A DNA stretch of 64,000 bases from Chryseosolibacter histidinae. GTDB taxonomy: Bacteria; Bacteroidota; Bacteroidia; Cytophagales; Cyclobacteriaceae. The stretch lies in the NCBI RefSeq assembly GCF_018598225.1, contig NZ_JAHESF010000005.1, positions 62,001 to 126,000 of the forward strand. Reading direction: 5' to 3'. The position numbers and the translations under genes were made by a program. Shown here piece after piece: positions 1 to 9,574 of this stretch (position 1 is its first letter; each line of letters opens with the position of its first letter). The notes beneath the pieces were generated by a model that saw nothing but the letters and a program-made list of their open reading frames with translations, was not told the DNA's origin and made no database searches.

Positions 1-191
1 AAAGAAAGATCAACCTGAGCATCAAGTGGCTTATCGAATATTCAAGGATGCGTGGTGAAAAGACCATGATGGATAAACTGGCGGCTGAGATCATCGCAGC
101 CTCAAAAGGTGAAGGTGCTGCTATCAAGAAGAAAGACGATACACACAGAATGGCCGAAGCCAACAAGGCATTCTCACATTTCAGATTCTAA
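1..191 (+). CDS. rpsG: 30S ribosomal protein S7, C-terminal fragment
   Basis: The open frame from base 3 to the TAA at 189-191 encodes the last 62 residues of S7, a primary 16S rRNA-binding protein of the 30S head. Visible are the stretch [16 protein letters not shown] and the ending [14 protein letters not shown], both typical of bacterial S7. The gene is cut by the window edge, so its start is not visible. fusA follows 14 bases later, the usual str-operon order. The identity rests on sequence recognition plus this context. Confidence 0.95.
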   Translation, partial: RKINLSIKWLIEYSRMRGEKTMMDKLAAEIIAASKGEGAAIKKKDDTHRMAEANKAFSHFRF

Positions 192-205
192 TAAAGCATT
201 AAGTA

Positions 206-2326
206 ATGGCAAGAGATTTAAGATTCACCAGGAATATAGGTATTGCGGCCCACATCGATGCCGGTAAGACTACTACCACTGAACGTATTCTTTACTACGC
301 TGGTGTAAACCACAAGATCGGTGAAGTGCACGAAGGCGCTGCAACCATGGACTGGATGGAGCAGGAACAGGAGAGGGGTATTACCATTACTTCTGCCGCT
401 ACCACTGTACACTGGAAATACCGCAATAACGACTATCATATCAACATCATCGATACACCCGGTCACGTGGATTTCACTGTTGAAGTGAACCGCTCACTGC
501 GTGTGTTGGACGGGCTGGTGTTCCTTTTCAGCTCTGTTGACGGTGTTGAACCTCAATCTGAGACCAACTGGCGTCTTGCCGACAACTATAAAGTTGCCCG
601 CATCGGTTTCGTGAACAAGATGGACCGTGCCGGTGCAGACTTCCTCGACGTTTGTAAACAAGTGAGAGAGAAGCTGGGAAGCAAAGCAGTTGCCCTGCAG
701 CTGCCCATCGGTGCTGAAGATAATTTCAAAGGCGTTGTTGACCTCGTTAACAACCGTGGCATTATCTGGAACGAGCACGATAAAGGTATGACCTACGAGG
801 TTGTGCCGATCCCTGAAGAAATGAAGGCTGACGTTGCTGAATACAGGGAGAAACTCCTGGAAGCAGTAGCTGATTACGACGAAACTTTGATGGAGAAATT
901 CTTCGATGATCCGAACTCCATCTCTGAAAAAGAAATATTGACGGCCCTTCGCAAGGCTACCATCGATATGAAGATCGTGCCGATGGTTTGCGGTTCATCT
1001 TTCAAAAACAAAGGTGTGCAAACCATGCTCGACTACGTGATGGAGCTGTTGCCTTCTCCTATGGACAAGGACAACATCATCGGTACCGATCCTGACACCG
1101 ATGCAGAAGTGACCATCAGACCTGATGAAAAAGAGCCATTTGCAGCTTTGGCTTTCAAGATCGCTACCGACCCGTTCGTAGGCCGTCTTTGCTTCATCCG
1201 CGCTTATTCAGGCGTGCTTGAATCAGGTTCTTACATCTACAATACCCGTTCAGAAAATAAAGAACGTATCTCCCGTGTGTTCCAGATGCACGCCAACAAG
1301 CAGAACCAGATCGAAAGACTGTCTGCCGGTGACATCGGTGCCGTGGTAGGTTTTAAAGACATTAAAACAGGTGATACCCTTTGCGACGAAAAACGCAAAG
1401 TGGTGCTGGAATCAATGATATTCCCTGAGCCTGTGATCGGTTATGCCATCGAGCCCAAGAAACAAGCTGATGCCGATAAGCTCGGTATGGCTATCGGTAA
1501 GCTCGTGGAAGAAGATCCCACGCTGCGTGTTAACACAGACCAGGAAACAGGCCAGACCATCCTCCGTGGTATGGGCGAGCTTCACCTGGAGATCATCATC
1601 GATCGCCTGAGACGCGAATTCAAAGTAGAGATCAACCAGGGTGCACCCCAGGTGGCTTACAAAGAAGCGCTTACCAAGTCGGTTGAGCACAAAGAGGTTT
1701 ACAAGAAGCAGACCGGTGGTCGCGGTAAGTTTGCCGATATTGTGTTCGAGCTTTCACCTCGTGGTCCCGAAGAAAATGGCATCGTAAAAGACGGACTGGA
1801 ATTCGTGAACGATATCGTAGGTGGTGTGATCCCCCGCGAATTCATCCCCGCGATCCAGAAAGGTTTCGAATCAGCGATGGTAAACGGTCCGCTGGCTGGC
1901 TACCCTATCGATTCAATGAAAGTAAGGCTGTTCCATGGTTCTTACCACGATGTTGACTCTGATGCGTTGTCATTCGAATTGGCAGCCCGCATCGGCTTCA
2001 AAGAAGCTGCTAAGAAAGCTGCTCCTCAGTTGCTCGAGCCTATCATGTCGGTTGAAGTAATGTCACCCGATGAATATACAGGTTCAGTAACAGGTGACCT
2101 GAACAGAAGAAGGGGTTCATTGAAAGGTATGGACACCAGGGCAGGTGCTCAGATCATCAAGGCTGATGTGCCGCTGGCCGAGCTGTTCGGTTACGTGACT
2201 GACCTGCGTACCATTACTTCAGGACGTGCTTCTGCATCACTTACCTTCTCTCACTACGCTCCGGTTCCTAAGAACTTGGCTGATAAAGTGATCGAAGACG
2301 TGAAAGGTGCAGCAGTTGCCAAATAA
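206..2326 (+). CDS. fusA: Elongation factor G
   Basis: Translocation GTPase that moves tRNAs and mRNA through the ribosome in the cytoplasm. The 706-residue length is normal for EF-G. The GTPase motifs are visible: the P-loop [11 protein letters not shown] near residue 15, the G3 motif DTPGH, and the G4 motif NKMD. Domain IV-V hallmarks such as GELHLEI and [11 protein letters not shown] are intact. The gene sits between rpsG and rpsJ as in most Bacteroidota str operons and begins 14 bases after rpsG stops, so they are probably cotranscribed. No internal disruption is seen. Confidence 0.99.
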   Translation: MARDLRFTRNIGIAAHIDAGKTTTTERILYYAGVNHKIGEVHEGAATMDWMEQEQERGITITSAATTVHWKYRNNDYHINIIDTPGHVDFTVEVNRSLRVLDGLVFLFSSVDGVEPQSETNWRLADNYKVARIGFVNKMDRAGADFLDVCKQVREKLGSKAVALQLPIGAEDNFKGVVDLVNNRGIIWNEHDKGMTYEVVPIPEEMKADVAEYREKLLEAVADYDETLMEKFFDDPNSISEKEILTALRKATIDMKIVPMVCGSSFKNKGVQTMLDYVMELLPSPMDKDNIIGTDPDTDAEVTIRPDEKEPFAALAFKIATDPFVGRLCFIRAYSGVLESGSYIYNTRSENKERISRVFQMHANKQNQIERLSAGDIGAVVGFKDIKTGDTLCDEKRKVVLESMIFPEPVIGYAIEPKKQADADKLGMAIGKLVEEDPTLRVNTDQETGQTILRGMGELHLEIIIDRLRREFKVEINQGAPQVAYKEALTKSVEHKEVYKKQTGGRGKFADIVFELSPRGPEENGIVKDGLEFVNDIVGGVIPREFIPAIQKGFESAMVNGPLAGYPIDSMKVRLFHGSYHDVDSDALSFELAARIGFKEAAKKAAPQLLEPIMSVEVMSPDEYTGSVTGDLNRRRGSLKGMDTRAGAQIIKADVPLAELFGYVTDLRTITSGRASASLTFSHYAPVPKNLADKVIEDVKGAAVAK

Positions 2327-2338
2327 GACCTGAATTAA

Positions 2339-2382
2339 AGGATTTATAGGATTAACAGGATTTTTAACATAGAATAGGATTT
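2339..2382 (+). repeat. AGGATT-word repeat in the fusA-rpsJ spacer
   Basis: The word AGGATT recurs about four times (AGGATTTAT, AGGATTAAC, AGGATTTTT, AGGATTTAG) in the 80-base spacer between fusA and rpsJ. No ORF or promoter is evident. It resembles the short-word arrays found in other spacers of this window. Confidence 0.55.
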
Positions 2383-2406
2383 AGACGATCTCCTAACCAA
2401 GACAAC

Positions 2407-2712
2407 ATGAACCAGAAAATCAGAATAAAACTTAAATCTTACGACCACAACCTGGTTGATAAATCTTCTGAGAAGATTGTAAGAGCTGTAAAGGCAACAG
2501 GTGCCGTTGTGAGCGGTCCCATTCCGCTTCCTACTGAAAAGGAGAAATTCACTGTACTCCGTTCGCCCCACGTGAACAAGAAGTCACGTGAGCAATTCCA
2601 GCTCTGCACTTACAAGCGTCTTGTAGACATCTACAGCAACAGCGCTAAAACCGTAGATGCACTTATGAAGCTTGAGCTTCCCAGTGGTGTGGATGTTGAG
2701 ATCAAAGTGTAG
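2407..2712 (+). CDS. rpsJ: 30S ribosomal protein S10
   Basis: Component of the 30S head that also takes part in NusB/NusG antitermination complexes in other bacteria. The 101-residue protein has the typical start ([14 protein letters not shown]) and the [20 protein letters not shown] motif. In most bacteria rplC follows directly. Here the gene ends 27 bases before a strong intrinsic terminator and the next ribosomal gene lies 14 kb away, so rpsJ closes the str operon instead of opening the S10 operon. Confidence 0.98.
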   Translation: MNQKIRIKLKSYDHNLVDKSSEKIVRAVKATGAVVSGPIPLPTEKEKFTVLRSPHVNKKSREQFQLCTYKRLVDIYSNSAKTVDALMKLELPSGVDVEIKV

Positions 2713-2738
2713 TTAGAGAGATATCAAAAAAATAAAAG

Positions 2739-2772
2739 AAGCCGCTTGTTATCAAGTGGCTTTTTTGTTTTT
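2739..2772 (+). terminator. Intrinsic terminator after rpsJ
   Basis: A 10-bp stem (AAGCCGCTTG pairing with CAAGTGGCTT, one G-T pair) with loop TTAT is followed by TTTTTTGTTTTT. It lies 27 bases after the rpsJ stop on the same strand. It would separate str-operon transcription from the minus-strand island that follows. Confidence 0.9.
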
Positions 2773-2790
2773 AACCGGAAAATCCAATGA

Positions 2791-3126
2791 TCAGGCTTGC
2801 GCGGCAACCGGGGCCTGGTTCACGGCTGAGATGATCTCACCGGTAACATTCTTTCCGCCCCGCAGGTTGTGATAAAGACTTCCGATGCTGTAGATCGGAC
2901 CCCAGGGAATACCCCACCAGCCGAAGACAAGTGTTATCAGGGTGAAGGGCAGTCCTTTCAATACCCCGCTCTCGCCCGCGCGCACAAAATATATGTCAGA
3001 CGATCTTCTGAAAGTCATGACAATAATGGAGAAGGTGAATTGATAGATCACAAATTTGGCTCCATGTGCCAGCTCGCGGTTGATCTGTTCGGTGGTTAGA
3101 CCTTCGGTGTTTTTGATAGGTGTCAT
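2791..3126 (-). CDS. Hypothetical small membrane protein
   Basis: A 111-residue protein of a family I do not recognise by name. It has two likely hydrophobic segments, near residues 25-40 (FVIYQFTFSIIVMTF) and 60-85, the second containing the aromatic-rich GWWGIPWGPIY. It ends in a small alanine-rich tail. It is transcribed away from the ribosomal genes and converges on the rpsJ terminator. It stands apart from the downstream MocA-like gene by a repeat-rich spacer. A membrane location is inferred from composition only. Confidence 0.6.
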   Translation of the reverse strand: MTPIKNTEGLTTEQINRELAHGAKFVIYQFTFSIIVMTFRRSSDIYFVRAGESGVLKGLPFTLITLVFGWWGIPWGPIYSIGSLYHNLRGGKNVTGEIISAVNQAPVAAQA

Positions 3127-3274
3127 AAAGGAATTTTTTTTACTTACCCGAATTTACCTTTTACAGGCAGCGAAGCGGCTTTATTCCGGCAGGCCCGATA
3201 CACGTGTAAGAAAAGCGCGATTTTTGAAAGTTGCGAGCCGCTAGCCGTAAACTTCTGGGAAAATCCCCATCCTG

Positions 3275-3306
3275 TCTCGTAGCTCGTAGCTTAAGGCTCG
3301 CAGCTT
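3275..3306. repeat. CGTAGCT/CGCAGCT word array
   Basis: The words CTCGTAG, CTCGTAGCTT and CTCGCAGCTT follow one another here, and GCGAGCCGCTAGC lies about 40 bases upstream in reverse sense. Similar words (AGCTGCAAG) occur at 23302-23331. No coding function is seen in 3127-3310. Confidence 0.5.
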
Positions 3307-3310
3307 ATGA

Positions 3311-3904
3311 TCACTTTGATCGCTTAAAACGCTCATAGTCTTCAGGTGTGTCCAGGTCGATCTCGCCTTGGGGAAAAGGCTGCAGTGTAACATCCCCTGA
3401 ATTTTGCTGGATCACCTTTTTGGCGCCCTGTTCGTCTTTGAGCTTCATCAGCTTCCCGAAATATACCTTGTGAAAAAATACCGGTACACCCGAAGTGGCA
3501 GCGTACCCGGAGGCAACGATGGGTTTGGAAGTTTCTGTGTGTTTTGTGACCAGTTGCCGAATATGATCAGCAGTAAGCAGTGGCTGATCGCAGACGAGCA
3601 CCACAATGCCTTCCAGGGAAGGATTTAGATCAAGCAATGCGCGCAACCCCGTTTTAATGGAGCTACCCATTCCTGTCTCCCACCGTTCGTTGAAAACGAT
3701 CTCTACTTTCAGATCGCGGATAAGGTCGCGGTGTGCTTTTTCATTCGCACCCAACACCACAACGATCTTCTGTGCTCCTGAAAGGATGGCAGCGTTAACG
3801 GATCTTAAAAGCAAAGGTTCTCCCTTTACCGGGAGCAGTTGCTTGGATTGCCCCATGCGGGTAGAGGCGCCAGCAGCGAGCATGACAATCCCAAACTCTT
3901 TCAT
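3311..3904 (-). CDS. Nucleotidyltransferase family protein, MocA-like
   Basis: A 197-residue NTP-transferase with the N-terminal signature VMLAAGASTRMGQSKQL, which binds the nucleotide, and the metal-binding stretch LVCDQPLLT. The family includes MocA (molybdopterin cytidylyltransferase) and MobA. The start at 3904 is preferred because a longer reading would run into the upstream gene and adds 45 residues without family resemblance. It is last in a minus-strand run with XdhC, a cytochrome c and a molybdenum hydroxylase, so CTP-dependent maturation of Moco to MCD for IorB is the likely role. This is inference from context; the family has other nucleotide-sugar members. Confidence 0.8.
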   Translation of the reverse strand: MKEFGIVMLAAGASTRMGQSKQLLPVKGEPLLLRSVNAAILSGAQKIVVVLGANEKAHRDLIRDLKVEIVFNERWETGMGSSIKTGLRALLDLNPSLEGIVVLVCDQPLLTADHIRQLVTKHTETSKPIVASGYAATSGVPVFFHKVYFGKLMKLKDEQGAKKVIQQNSGDVTLQPFPQGEIDLDTPEDYERFKRSK

Positions 3905-3917
3905 GATGTCGGGTGAG

Positions 3918-4409
3918 TTAGAGAGACGATGCAGCCAGAAAATCCTTTTCGGAGACCGATCCACCTTCGGAGGAGTCGGTGTCGACCAGTATTTTCCAGA
4001 CTCCATTCTCTTTTCGGAGCACCACATGGAATCGGCCATAGAAACTGCGGGCTATTCCATCGGGGCTGATATTGGTGGTCTTGTAGATGCCTACTTCAAC
4101 GGCCTTGTCTTTGCCGGCAATACGTTCGGCGAACCTGAGCTCCAGCGTACGTTTGGCGCCGGATGATTTTGCACGCTGATCTCCACGCTCCATCTGCTGA
4201 TTGTATTCATCCCAGCTCAGTACTGATTTTCCATCGCGGGGCGAACGCACTACGTCTTTTGAATGAACAGCCATAAAACCTTTTGTGTCGTGATCGTTGA
4301 ACGATTGGATAAAAGGTTTCCATACCTGGTCATTGATCTCCTGTTGTGAAGTCTGTGCGAACACGTTGATCACGCAACAGGTCATAAAAAAGACGAAGAT
4401 ATTTTTCAT
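3918..4409 (-). CDS. Secreted SnoaL/NTF2-like (DUF4440-type) protein
   Basis: A 163-residue protein with a clear signal peptide (MKNIFVFFMTCCVINVFAQ). It then shows a pattern typical of NTF2-like folds: an early helix ending FIQSFNDHDTKGFMAVHSKDV, and a late strand region FHVVLRKENGVWKILVDTDS. No catalytic residues can be assigned. It lies 5 bases after xdhC and 13 bases before the MocA-like gene, so it is probably cotranscribed with them. The exported location matches the exported enzyme, but the link to Mo chemistry is contextual only. Confidence 0.7.
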   Translation of the reverse strand: MKNIFVFFMTCCVINVFAQTSQQEINDQVWKPFIQSFNDHDTKGFMAVHSKDVVRSPRDGKSVLSWDEYNQQMERGDQRAKSSGAKRTLELRFAERIAGKDKAVEVGIYKTTNISPDGIARSFYGRFHVVLRKENGVWKILVDTDSSEGGSVSEKDFLAASSL

Positions 4410-4414
4410 ACCAG

Positions 4415-5599
4415 TTACCGGTTGGCGGATTTGGACTCGTGAGGTGATGCGAGATACACCTGTTTGAAGACCTGGTCGCTCTTCTGATCACGCTGGTGGA
4501 TAGGAGCATTCCTGTATTTCAAAAAACCTCCGGAGCGGTTGGCGAACTTGCCCTGGATCTCGGCGATGATGCTCACAGCGATCTCGTCAGGGGCTTCGGC
4601 ACCAATATCCAGGCCGATGGGTGAGTGAATTCGATGCAGGTCGTGATGTGTCAATGTTATTCCTTGCGTGCCGAACTCTTCGGTCATCTTGTCGAATCTT
4701 TTCCGCGGACCCAGGATCCCAATGTACGGTGTGGGAGAGCCCAGTAATTTTTTCAACACATCAAGATCATACTCGTAGTTGTGAGACATGAGCACACAAG
4801 CGGTGTATGGCGTGATGTCGAAGTCGCGGTCTATGAAGTCCCGCTGGCATAACGATAGCTTGTCGGCGGTAGGAAAGAACACGGGGGCGATATGCGCCAC
4901 ACACTCATCGGTGACCATCACCTGCCATCCCAGCGATTTCGCCAGCTGGCTCACGGGGCGCGCATCAAAACCTCCCCCGAAAATGATCAGTGACACGGCG
5001 GGTTGTATGAGCTCGATAAAAACCTCGAAGCGTTTATCGCCTACCACATATTCTTTCGCTTCTGACCTTTGTGTTTCAAAGACCTTCAGCAGGTCGGAGG
5101 TGACGAGCTCATTCAATCCGGCTTCTGAGAATGTCGCGCGTTTCTCCTTGTCTGCGGTGATCAGCAGCTTTTCTCCCGTCAGGTGAGGAGAGGAGAATAC
5201 GGTTGCCAGGGCGAGTGGTTCTTTGATGTGAAGCAGGTTTTCGAAAAGACGAACCGCGTTGCTTTCATCCGCGGGATCGGCAGGCTCGATCAGCACATCG
5301 ATCACACCGTTGCATCCCAGGCCGATGCCCAGGTTCTGATTACTTTCTTCACGCGTATCGTACGTAACCGTCAATGGTTTTTTATCCTGCATTACCTGGC
5401 GGGCTTTTCGCAGGGCATCTCCTTCCAGGCAGCCGCCACTGATAGAGCCTATCCACTTTCCGTCGTCAGTGATCAGCATGCGGGCACCGGGACTGCGGTA
5501 AGACGATCCTCTTACTTTTACAACGGTAGCCAGCGCAGCTTTCCGAAGTGGGAATTCCACATTTTTAAAGGCCTCGACAATTGCTCTCTGCTCCTTCAT
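4415..5599 (-). CDS. XdhC/CoxI family molybdenum hydroxylase maturation protein
   Basis: A 394-residue protein. The N-terminal XdhC_CoxI domain carries SYRSPGARMLI and GSISGGCLEGD. The C-terminal Rossmann-like domain has IIFGGGFDARPV followed by a conserved LGPRKR-type motif near residue 300. In the family, XdhC binds and protects the cofactor, promotes its sulfuration and helps insert it into xanthine dehydrogenase-type enzymes. It sits between a cytochrome c and the NTF2-like gene, downstream of iorA/iorB on the same strand, which fits maturation of that enzyme. Confidence 0.9.
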   Translation of the reverse strand: MKEQRAIVEAFKNVEFPLRKAALATVVKVRGSSYRSPGARMLITDDGKWIGSISGGCLEGDALRKARQVMQDKKPLTVTYDTREESNQNLGIGLGCNGVIDVLIEPADPADESNAVRLFENLLHIKEPLALATVFSSPHLTGEKLLITADKEKRATFSEAGLNELVTSDLLKVFETQRSEAKEYVVGDKRFEVFIELIQPAVSLIIFGGGFDARPVSQLAKSLGWQVMVTDECVAHIAPVFFPTADKLSLCQRDFIDRDFDITPYTACVLMSHNYEYDLDVLKKLLGSPTPYIGILGPRKRFDKMTEEFGTQGITLTHHDLHRIHSPIGLDIGAEAPDEIAVSIIAEIQGKFANRSGGFLKYRNAPIHQRDQKSDQVFKQVYLASPHESKSANR

Positions 5600-5643
5600 G
5601 TCAGTGAATTAAGCGCTCATTAAATTAGAAAAAAATCGGCAAT

Positions 5644-6054
5644 TTATTTCCCCCGGGCAGCCGCTGCTTCTTCAGGTGTGATCGCGGCTCCTTTGTTTCC
5701 CCACGAGTTCCTGATGTAGTTGAGTACGTCGCTCACTTCCTGGTTGGTGAGATCAAAAGCCGCCATCTCGCCGTTATAAGTTTTTCCGTTCACTTTGATC
5801 TCGCCGGTGATACCGTGCAACACCTGCTGAATGGAACGTTTCTTGTCGGCCATCAGGTAATCAGATTTTGCCAGCGGCGGATAGAGGTCTGCAATGCCTT
5901 CGCCCTCAGATTGGTGGCAGGCAAGACATTGCGCGACGTAGATCTCCTGGCCACGGGCAATGCTGGCCTTGAGGTCGAATTTGGGTTTTTGCTGAAAGGC
6001 GAAGAAGCTGATGGTGGAAATGATCAGGGCCGAAAAAAGAATAAGTTTCTTCAT
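5644..6054 (-). CDS. Periplasmic class I cytochrome c
   Basis: A 136-residue protein with a signal peptide (about residues 1-20) and one haem-binding CLACHQ motif (Cys43, Cys46, His47). Downstream PPLAKSDYL and a late Met (GEMAAF) are compatible with a methionine axial ligand. It ends NYIRNSWGN, a common ending in small cytochromes c. It lies 45 bases upstream of xdhC and behind a hairpin that follows iorB. The inferred role is electron acceptor for the molybdenum hydroxylase. Confidence 0.88.
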   Translation of the reverse strand: MKKLILFSALIISTISFFAFQQKPKFDLKASIARGQEIYVAQCLACHQSEGEGIADLYPPLAKSDYLMADKKRSIQQVLHGITGEIKVNGKTYNGEMAAFDLTNQEVSDVLNYIRNSWGNKGAAITPEEAAAARGK

Positions 6055-6082
6055 GAGTTAAGAAAAGTGATTTTGATTTATT

Positions 6083-6120
6083 TAAAAAGTGTGAAGCAAT
6101 CTTCTGAAAGATTGCTTCAC
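6083..6120 (-). terminator. Hairpin terminator downstream of iorB
   Basis: A perfect 13-bp stem (GTGAAGCAATCTT at 6091-6103 pairing with 6108-6120) has a 4-base loop. On the minus strand it is followed by ACTTTTTA. It lies 24 bases after the iorB stop and about 30 bases before the cytochrome start, so it should reduce read-through from the enzyme genes into the accessory genes. Confidence 0.85.
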
Positions 6121-6143
6121 TTCTTTATTGTTGTACGTGTTCT

Positions 6144-8303
6144 TTATACTTCATCAAGATTGAAGGGCAGTTTCCGGATGCGCTTGCCGGTGAGATCGAA
6201 GATGGCATTGGTCAACGCCGGTGTAAAAGGAGGTAATCCCGGTTCACCTACGCCGCCGGCCTTTTCTTCATTGTCCATGATATGAACTTCGATGTCGCCG
6301 ATGTCTGTGATGCGTGGCATTTTGTACGTATCGAAGTTTTTCTCCACGGCTTTTCCATCTTTGAAGTTGGTGGCATGTTTCGTTGCTGCACCCAATGCCA
6401 TGATGATGCTTCCTTCCACCTGCGCGCGAATGATGTCGGGGTTCACATACCAGCCGCAATCCATCACGGCCCACACCTTATCGATCTTGAGCTTGCCATC
6501 AGGCTTTTTGGAAACCTTCACCACTTCACCAACAATGCTGGAGAAACACTCTGTGATGGCTACACCATAACCTGAATTTTTACCGCGGCTCTTCCATCCG
6601 CTCACTTCTTCGAGCTTGGTTACAAGCGCGTGATAGCGGTCGTCCCACAAATGTTCCTTGCGGAATTCCAGCGGATCTTTTTCACCCAGCACGGCGAGCT
6701 CATCGATGAAGCTTTCGAAAGCAAAAGCATTGGTAGAAGAGTAAACCGAACGCCACCACATCACGGGTATCGGTGAGTCGAGCGGATAATCTCCGAAGCT
6801 GTAATTGGGAATACTTTCCAGGTATGTTTCGAGGAAGCCTTCCGTAACGCTGTCGTTGTAGCTGGTCTTGTCAGAACCTGGCCATTGATGGTTCATGTTC
6901 TGGCCGGCCATTTTGGTTTCATAGCCGCGGATGCGTTTTTGATCGTTGAGCGCACCTTTGCACTGGTACACCATACCGGGCCTGAACGGTCCTTGTGTGG
7001 TATCGTCTTCGCGTGTCCATACCACCTGCACCGGCGCTTTGATCTCTTTCGAGATCACGGCAGCTTCGTGCGGATAATCGGTAAATGCTTTGCGACCGAA
7101 TCCTCCGCCAAGGAAGGTCATGTTCACCGTTACATTTTCTTTAGGGATGTTCAGTTGTTTGCTCAGGTCATCCTGGATCCAGTCAGGTCCTTGTATCGGC
7201 CCCCAGATCTCGCATTTGTTTTCTGTTACATGGGCGATGCAGTTCACAGGTTCCATACAGCTGTGCGACTCGTAGGGTGTCTCATAAACAGCTTCCAGTT
7301 TCTTGGTGGCTTTTTCGTACACCGCGTCGAAGCTACCCTTGGTCTTGAATGAGATCGGCTCTCCTTTGAGAAGCTCGTTCATTTTAGTGTACAGTTGATC
7401 GGTGCTGTGGTGTTCAAAGCCAGAATCATCCCACTCAACCTTCAGCACTTTTCTGCCCTGCATGGCGGCCCAGAGGTTGTCAGCAACTACCGCAACGCCT
7501 TCACGCTTGGTTGTAAATACATTCATCTGCACTTTGATCACGTGCTTCACGCCAGGTACCGTCTTCGTGGCTGAGTCGTCGAAGCTTTTTACTTTGCCGA
7601 GGAACCGCGGATTGCGTTCAACCACAGCATAGAGCATGCCCGGCAGTTTTTTATCGAGGCCAAAGACCGCTTTGCCATTCACCTTCAGGGGGGTATCCTG
7701 GCGTGGCAGCGGCTTGCGAAGAATCTTGTAATCTTTCGGGTCTTTCAGCTCCACTTCTTTCGGAGGCTCGAGCTTCGATGCTTCTGCTACAAGGTCGCCA
7801 TAACCGAGCTTTTTGCCTGTGGGCCTGTGGATCACCTGCCCGTTCTCGGCGTAACAATCTGAAAGCGCAGCACCCCATCGCTTCGCAGCCGCCTGCTTCA
7901 GCATTTCACGCGCAGAGGCACTCAGCTTGAGAAGCTTTTTGTAGGTTCCCCGCACAGTGGAGCTTCCGCCGGTTATCTGGCTTCCATATTTTGCGCTGTT
8001 GCCAACACCGAAAATGATATTCACATTGTCGAGGTTTACTTCAAGCTCTTCGGCAATGATCTGCGGAACAGCCTGGAATGAGCCCTGGCCCATTTCAGAA
8101 CGGTGGTTGACAATGGTAACTTTTCCGGAAGAGTCGATGGTGATCCATGCATTCAGCTCGATGCCCAGGTCGCCGGCGGCTTCGGTTTTTAAGATCTCGG
8201 CTTCTTTACCTTTCGCAGGGAAATAAAAACCCAGTGACAAAGCCGCGCCAGTCATACCGGAGAGCCTGATGAAATTTCTCCTGCTTATATTGTTAGCGAT
8301 CAT
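6144..8303 (-). CDS. iorB: Molybdopterin-binding hydroxylase large subunit, isoquinoline 1-oxidoreductase beta type
   Basis: A 719-residue xanthine-dehydrogenase-family subunit that binds the Mo cofactor and hydroxylates a heteroaromatic or aldehyde substrate. A twin-arginine signal is visible (NISRRNFIRLSGMTGAALSL), predicting export in folded form with cofactor. MCD-domain motifs include LGGGFGRKAF and ARTED-like WTREDDTTQGPFRP. The catalytic glutamate is in GGVGEPGLPPFTPAL near the C-terminus. It follows the iron-sulfur subunit IorA. The substrate cannot be read from sequence; the symbol marks the family, not a proven isoquinoline activity. Confidence 0.9.
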   Translation of the reverse strand: MIANNISRRNFIRLSGMTGAALSLGFYFPAKGKEAEILKTEAAGDLGIELNAWITIDSSGKVTIVNHRSEMGQGSFQAVPQIIAEELEVNLDNVNIIFGVGNSAKYGSQITGGSSTVRGTYKKLLKLSASAREMLKQAAAKRWGAALSDCYAENGQVIHRPTGKKLGYGDLVAEASKLEPPKEVELKDPKDYKILRKPLPRQDTPLKVNGKAVFGLDKKLPGMLYAVVERNPRFLGKVKSFDDSATKTVPGVKHVIKVQMNVFTTKREGVAVVADNLWAAMQGRKVLKVEWDDSGFEHHSTDQLYTKMNELLKGEPISFKTKGSFDAVYEKATKKLEAVYETPYESHSCMEPVNCIAHVTENKCEIWGPIQGPDWIQDDLSKQLNIPKENVTVNMTFLGGGFGRKAFTDYPHEAAVISKEIKAPVQVVWTREDDTTQGPFRPGMVYQCKGALNDQKRIRGYETKMAGQNMNHQWPGSDKTSYNDSVTEGFLETYLESIPNYSFGDYPLDSPIPVMWWRSVYSSTNAFAFESFIDELAVLGEKDPLEFRKEHLWDDRYHALVTKLEEVSGWKSRGKNSGYGVAITECFSSIVGEVVKVSKKPDGKLKIDKVWAVMDCGWYVNPDIIRAQVEGSIIMALGAATKHATNFKDGKAVEKNFDTYKMPRITDIGDIEVHIMDNEEKAGGVGEPGLPPFTPALTNAIFDLTGKRIRKLPFNLDEV

Positions 8304-8310
8304 AAAATTA

Positions 8311-8400
8311 GATTTGAGATGTGAGACATGAGATATGAGACCCGGGACTGGAGATTTGAGAAAGACGTTGTCTCAAATCTCACATCTCCTATCCCATATC
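8311..8400. repeat. Inverted GAGATGTGAGA-word repeat between iorA and iorB
   Basis: The left arm reiterates GAGATGTGAGAC and ATGAGATATGAGAC. The right arm carries the complement (GTCTCAAATCTCACATCTC). The arms flank a GC-rich centre (8341-8360) and could form a long imperfect hairpin in the iorA-iorB transcript. Confidence 0.75.
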
Positions 8401-8409
8401 TATTTTTAT

Positions 8410-8889
8410 CTATTTAACACTTGCTTTCTGAGCCATTAGCTGTGCTGCGGATTTGATGGCCTTTCTGATGCGCGGATAAGTTCCGCACCGGCAGATGTGG
8501 CCCTGCATGGCACTGTCGATATCTTTGTCAGTAGGGTTGGGGTTGCGTTTCAGCAGCGCCGTGGCAGCCATGATCTGTCCTGACTGACAATAGCCGCACT
8601 GCGGAACCTGCTCGGCGATCCACGCCTGTTGAACGGGATGTGAATTGTCGTCCGACAACCCTTCTATGGTAACAATGTTCTTGTTGGCCGCTACCGAAAC
8701 GGGAACGGAGCATGAGCGAACCGGATTGCCCTCCAGGTGTACCGTACATGCGCCGCATTGCGCAATGCCGCAGCCATATTTGGTGCCGGTGAGTCCAACT
8801 ATATCGCGAATAGCCCAAAGCAGTGGCATCTTCGGATCCGCGTCTACAGTATAACTTTTACTGTTGATTTTAAGCGTTATAGAAGCCAT
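8410..8889 (-). CDS. iorA: [2Fe-2S]-binding subunit of molybdenum hydroxylase
   Basis: A 159-residue electron-transfer subunit with two [2Fe-2S] sites. The plant-ferredoxin-type site uses Cys40, Cys45, Cys48 and Cys60 ([13 protein letters not shown]). The second, helical site uses Cys98, Cys101, Cys133 and Cys135 (QCGYCQSGQ and [11 protein letters not shown]). It has no signal peptide and presumably rides with the Tat-exported large subunit encoded just downstream. This is a complete and typical member, and the first gene of the minus-strand set. Confidence 0.93.
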   Translation of the reverse strand: MASITLKINSKSYTVDADPKMPLLWAIRDIVGLTGTKYGCGIAQCGACTVHLEGNPVRSCSVPVSVAANKNIVTIEGLSDDNSHPVQQAWIAEQVPQCGYCQSGQIMAATALLKRNPNPTDKDIDSAMQGHICRCGTYPRIRKAIKSAAQLMAQKASVK

Positions 8890-9148
8890 GAGATAATGAA
8901 TTTGTAACTATGAAAGTTACTAAATACTTCCGATTCAGCTTGGCGTTCGGACGTTATAGCGGGTGTGAAATTGCTGAAATGCGGCGATTCTTTCACCAAT
9001 GGCATCACGCAGGGTATAAAAAGCCGTTTTATCCCCACAAAAATTGTCCGGTCTGGTTTTCTAACAGCTGATCGTTGAAATTATACGGTTGAGAAAGATG
9101 TAATTTCGGCCCTGCTTCGATCGTTCGATCTTTGATTCAAAAAAAGAA

Positions 9149-9574
9149 ATGAAAACAAAGTACGTGTTTTTTGGGATCGTTTGCCTGCTGGCTGCTTCCA
9201 GGGCTATAGCCCAGTCGACACTTGAAGTTACAGTCAAAAATATCAGGGAAGCGAAAGGTTCTGTCCGCATAGCCCTGTTTACAAATGAGCAGGATTTTTT
9301 AAAAAAGGCTGCCCATGCGAAAGTGGTGGACGCAACAGGGAAGGAGATCAAGGTTGTATTCGAAGGTCTCACGCCCGGTGTATATGGCGTGAGCGTTTTT
9401 CATGATGCGAACGGCAACGGGACGCTTGACAAGAACCTGATGGGAATGCCAACAGAGGGTTTTGCTTTCGGTAACAATGCTATGGGGATGTTCGGGCCGC
9501 CGTCTTTTGAAAAAGCCCAGGTAACGGTCGGGCCTGGCGCGAGCAGCCATGTTATCGATCTCAAGTATATGTGA
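9149..9574 (+). CDS. Secreted DUF2141 domain protein
   Basis: A 141-residue protein with a signal peptide ending near AIAQ (residue 22). The DUF2141 features VTVKNIREAKGSVRIALF, GVYGVSVFHDANGNGTLDKN and a glycine-rich turn (GMPTEGFAFGNNA) are visible. The family is widespread in Bacteroidota and its function is not established. It is transcribed divergently from iorA (260-base gap) and its stop directly abuts the stop of the convergent cytochrome gene. A periplasmic or outer-membrane location is inferred. Confidence 0.88.
   Translation: MKTKYVFFGIVCLLAASRAIAQSTLEVTVKNIREAKGSVRIALFTNEQDFLKKAAHAKVVDATGKEIKVVFEGLTPGVYGVSVFHDANGNGTLDKNLMGMPTEGFAFGNNAMGMFGPPSFEKAQVTVGPGASSHVIDLKYM

Noticed and set aside
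6885-7352. 155-codon plus-strand frame inside iorB
   Set aside because: Opposite a complete molybdopterin subunit with intact motifs; considered a shadow.
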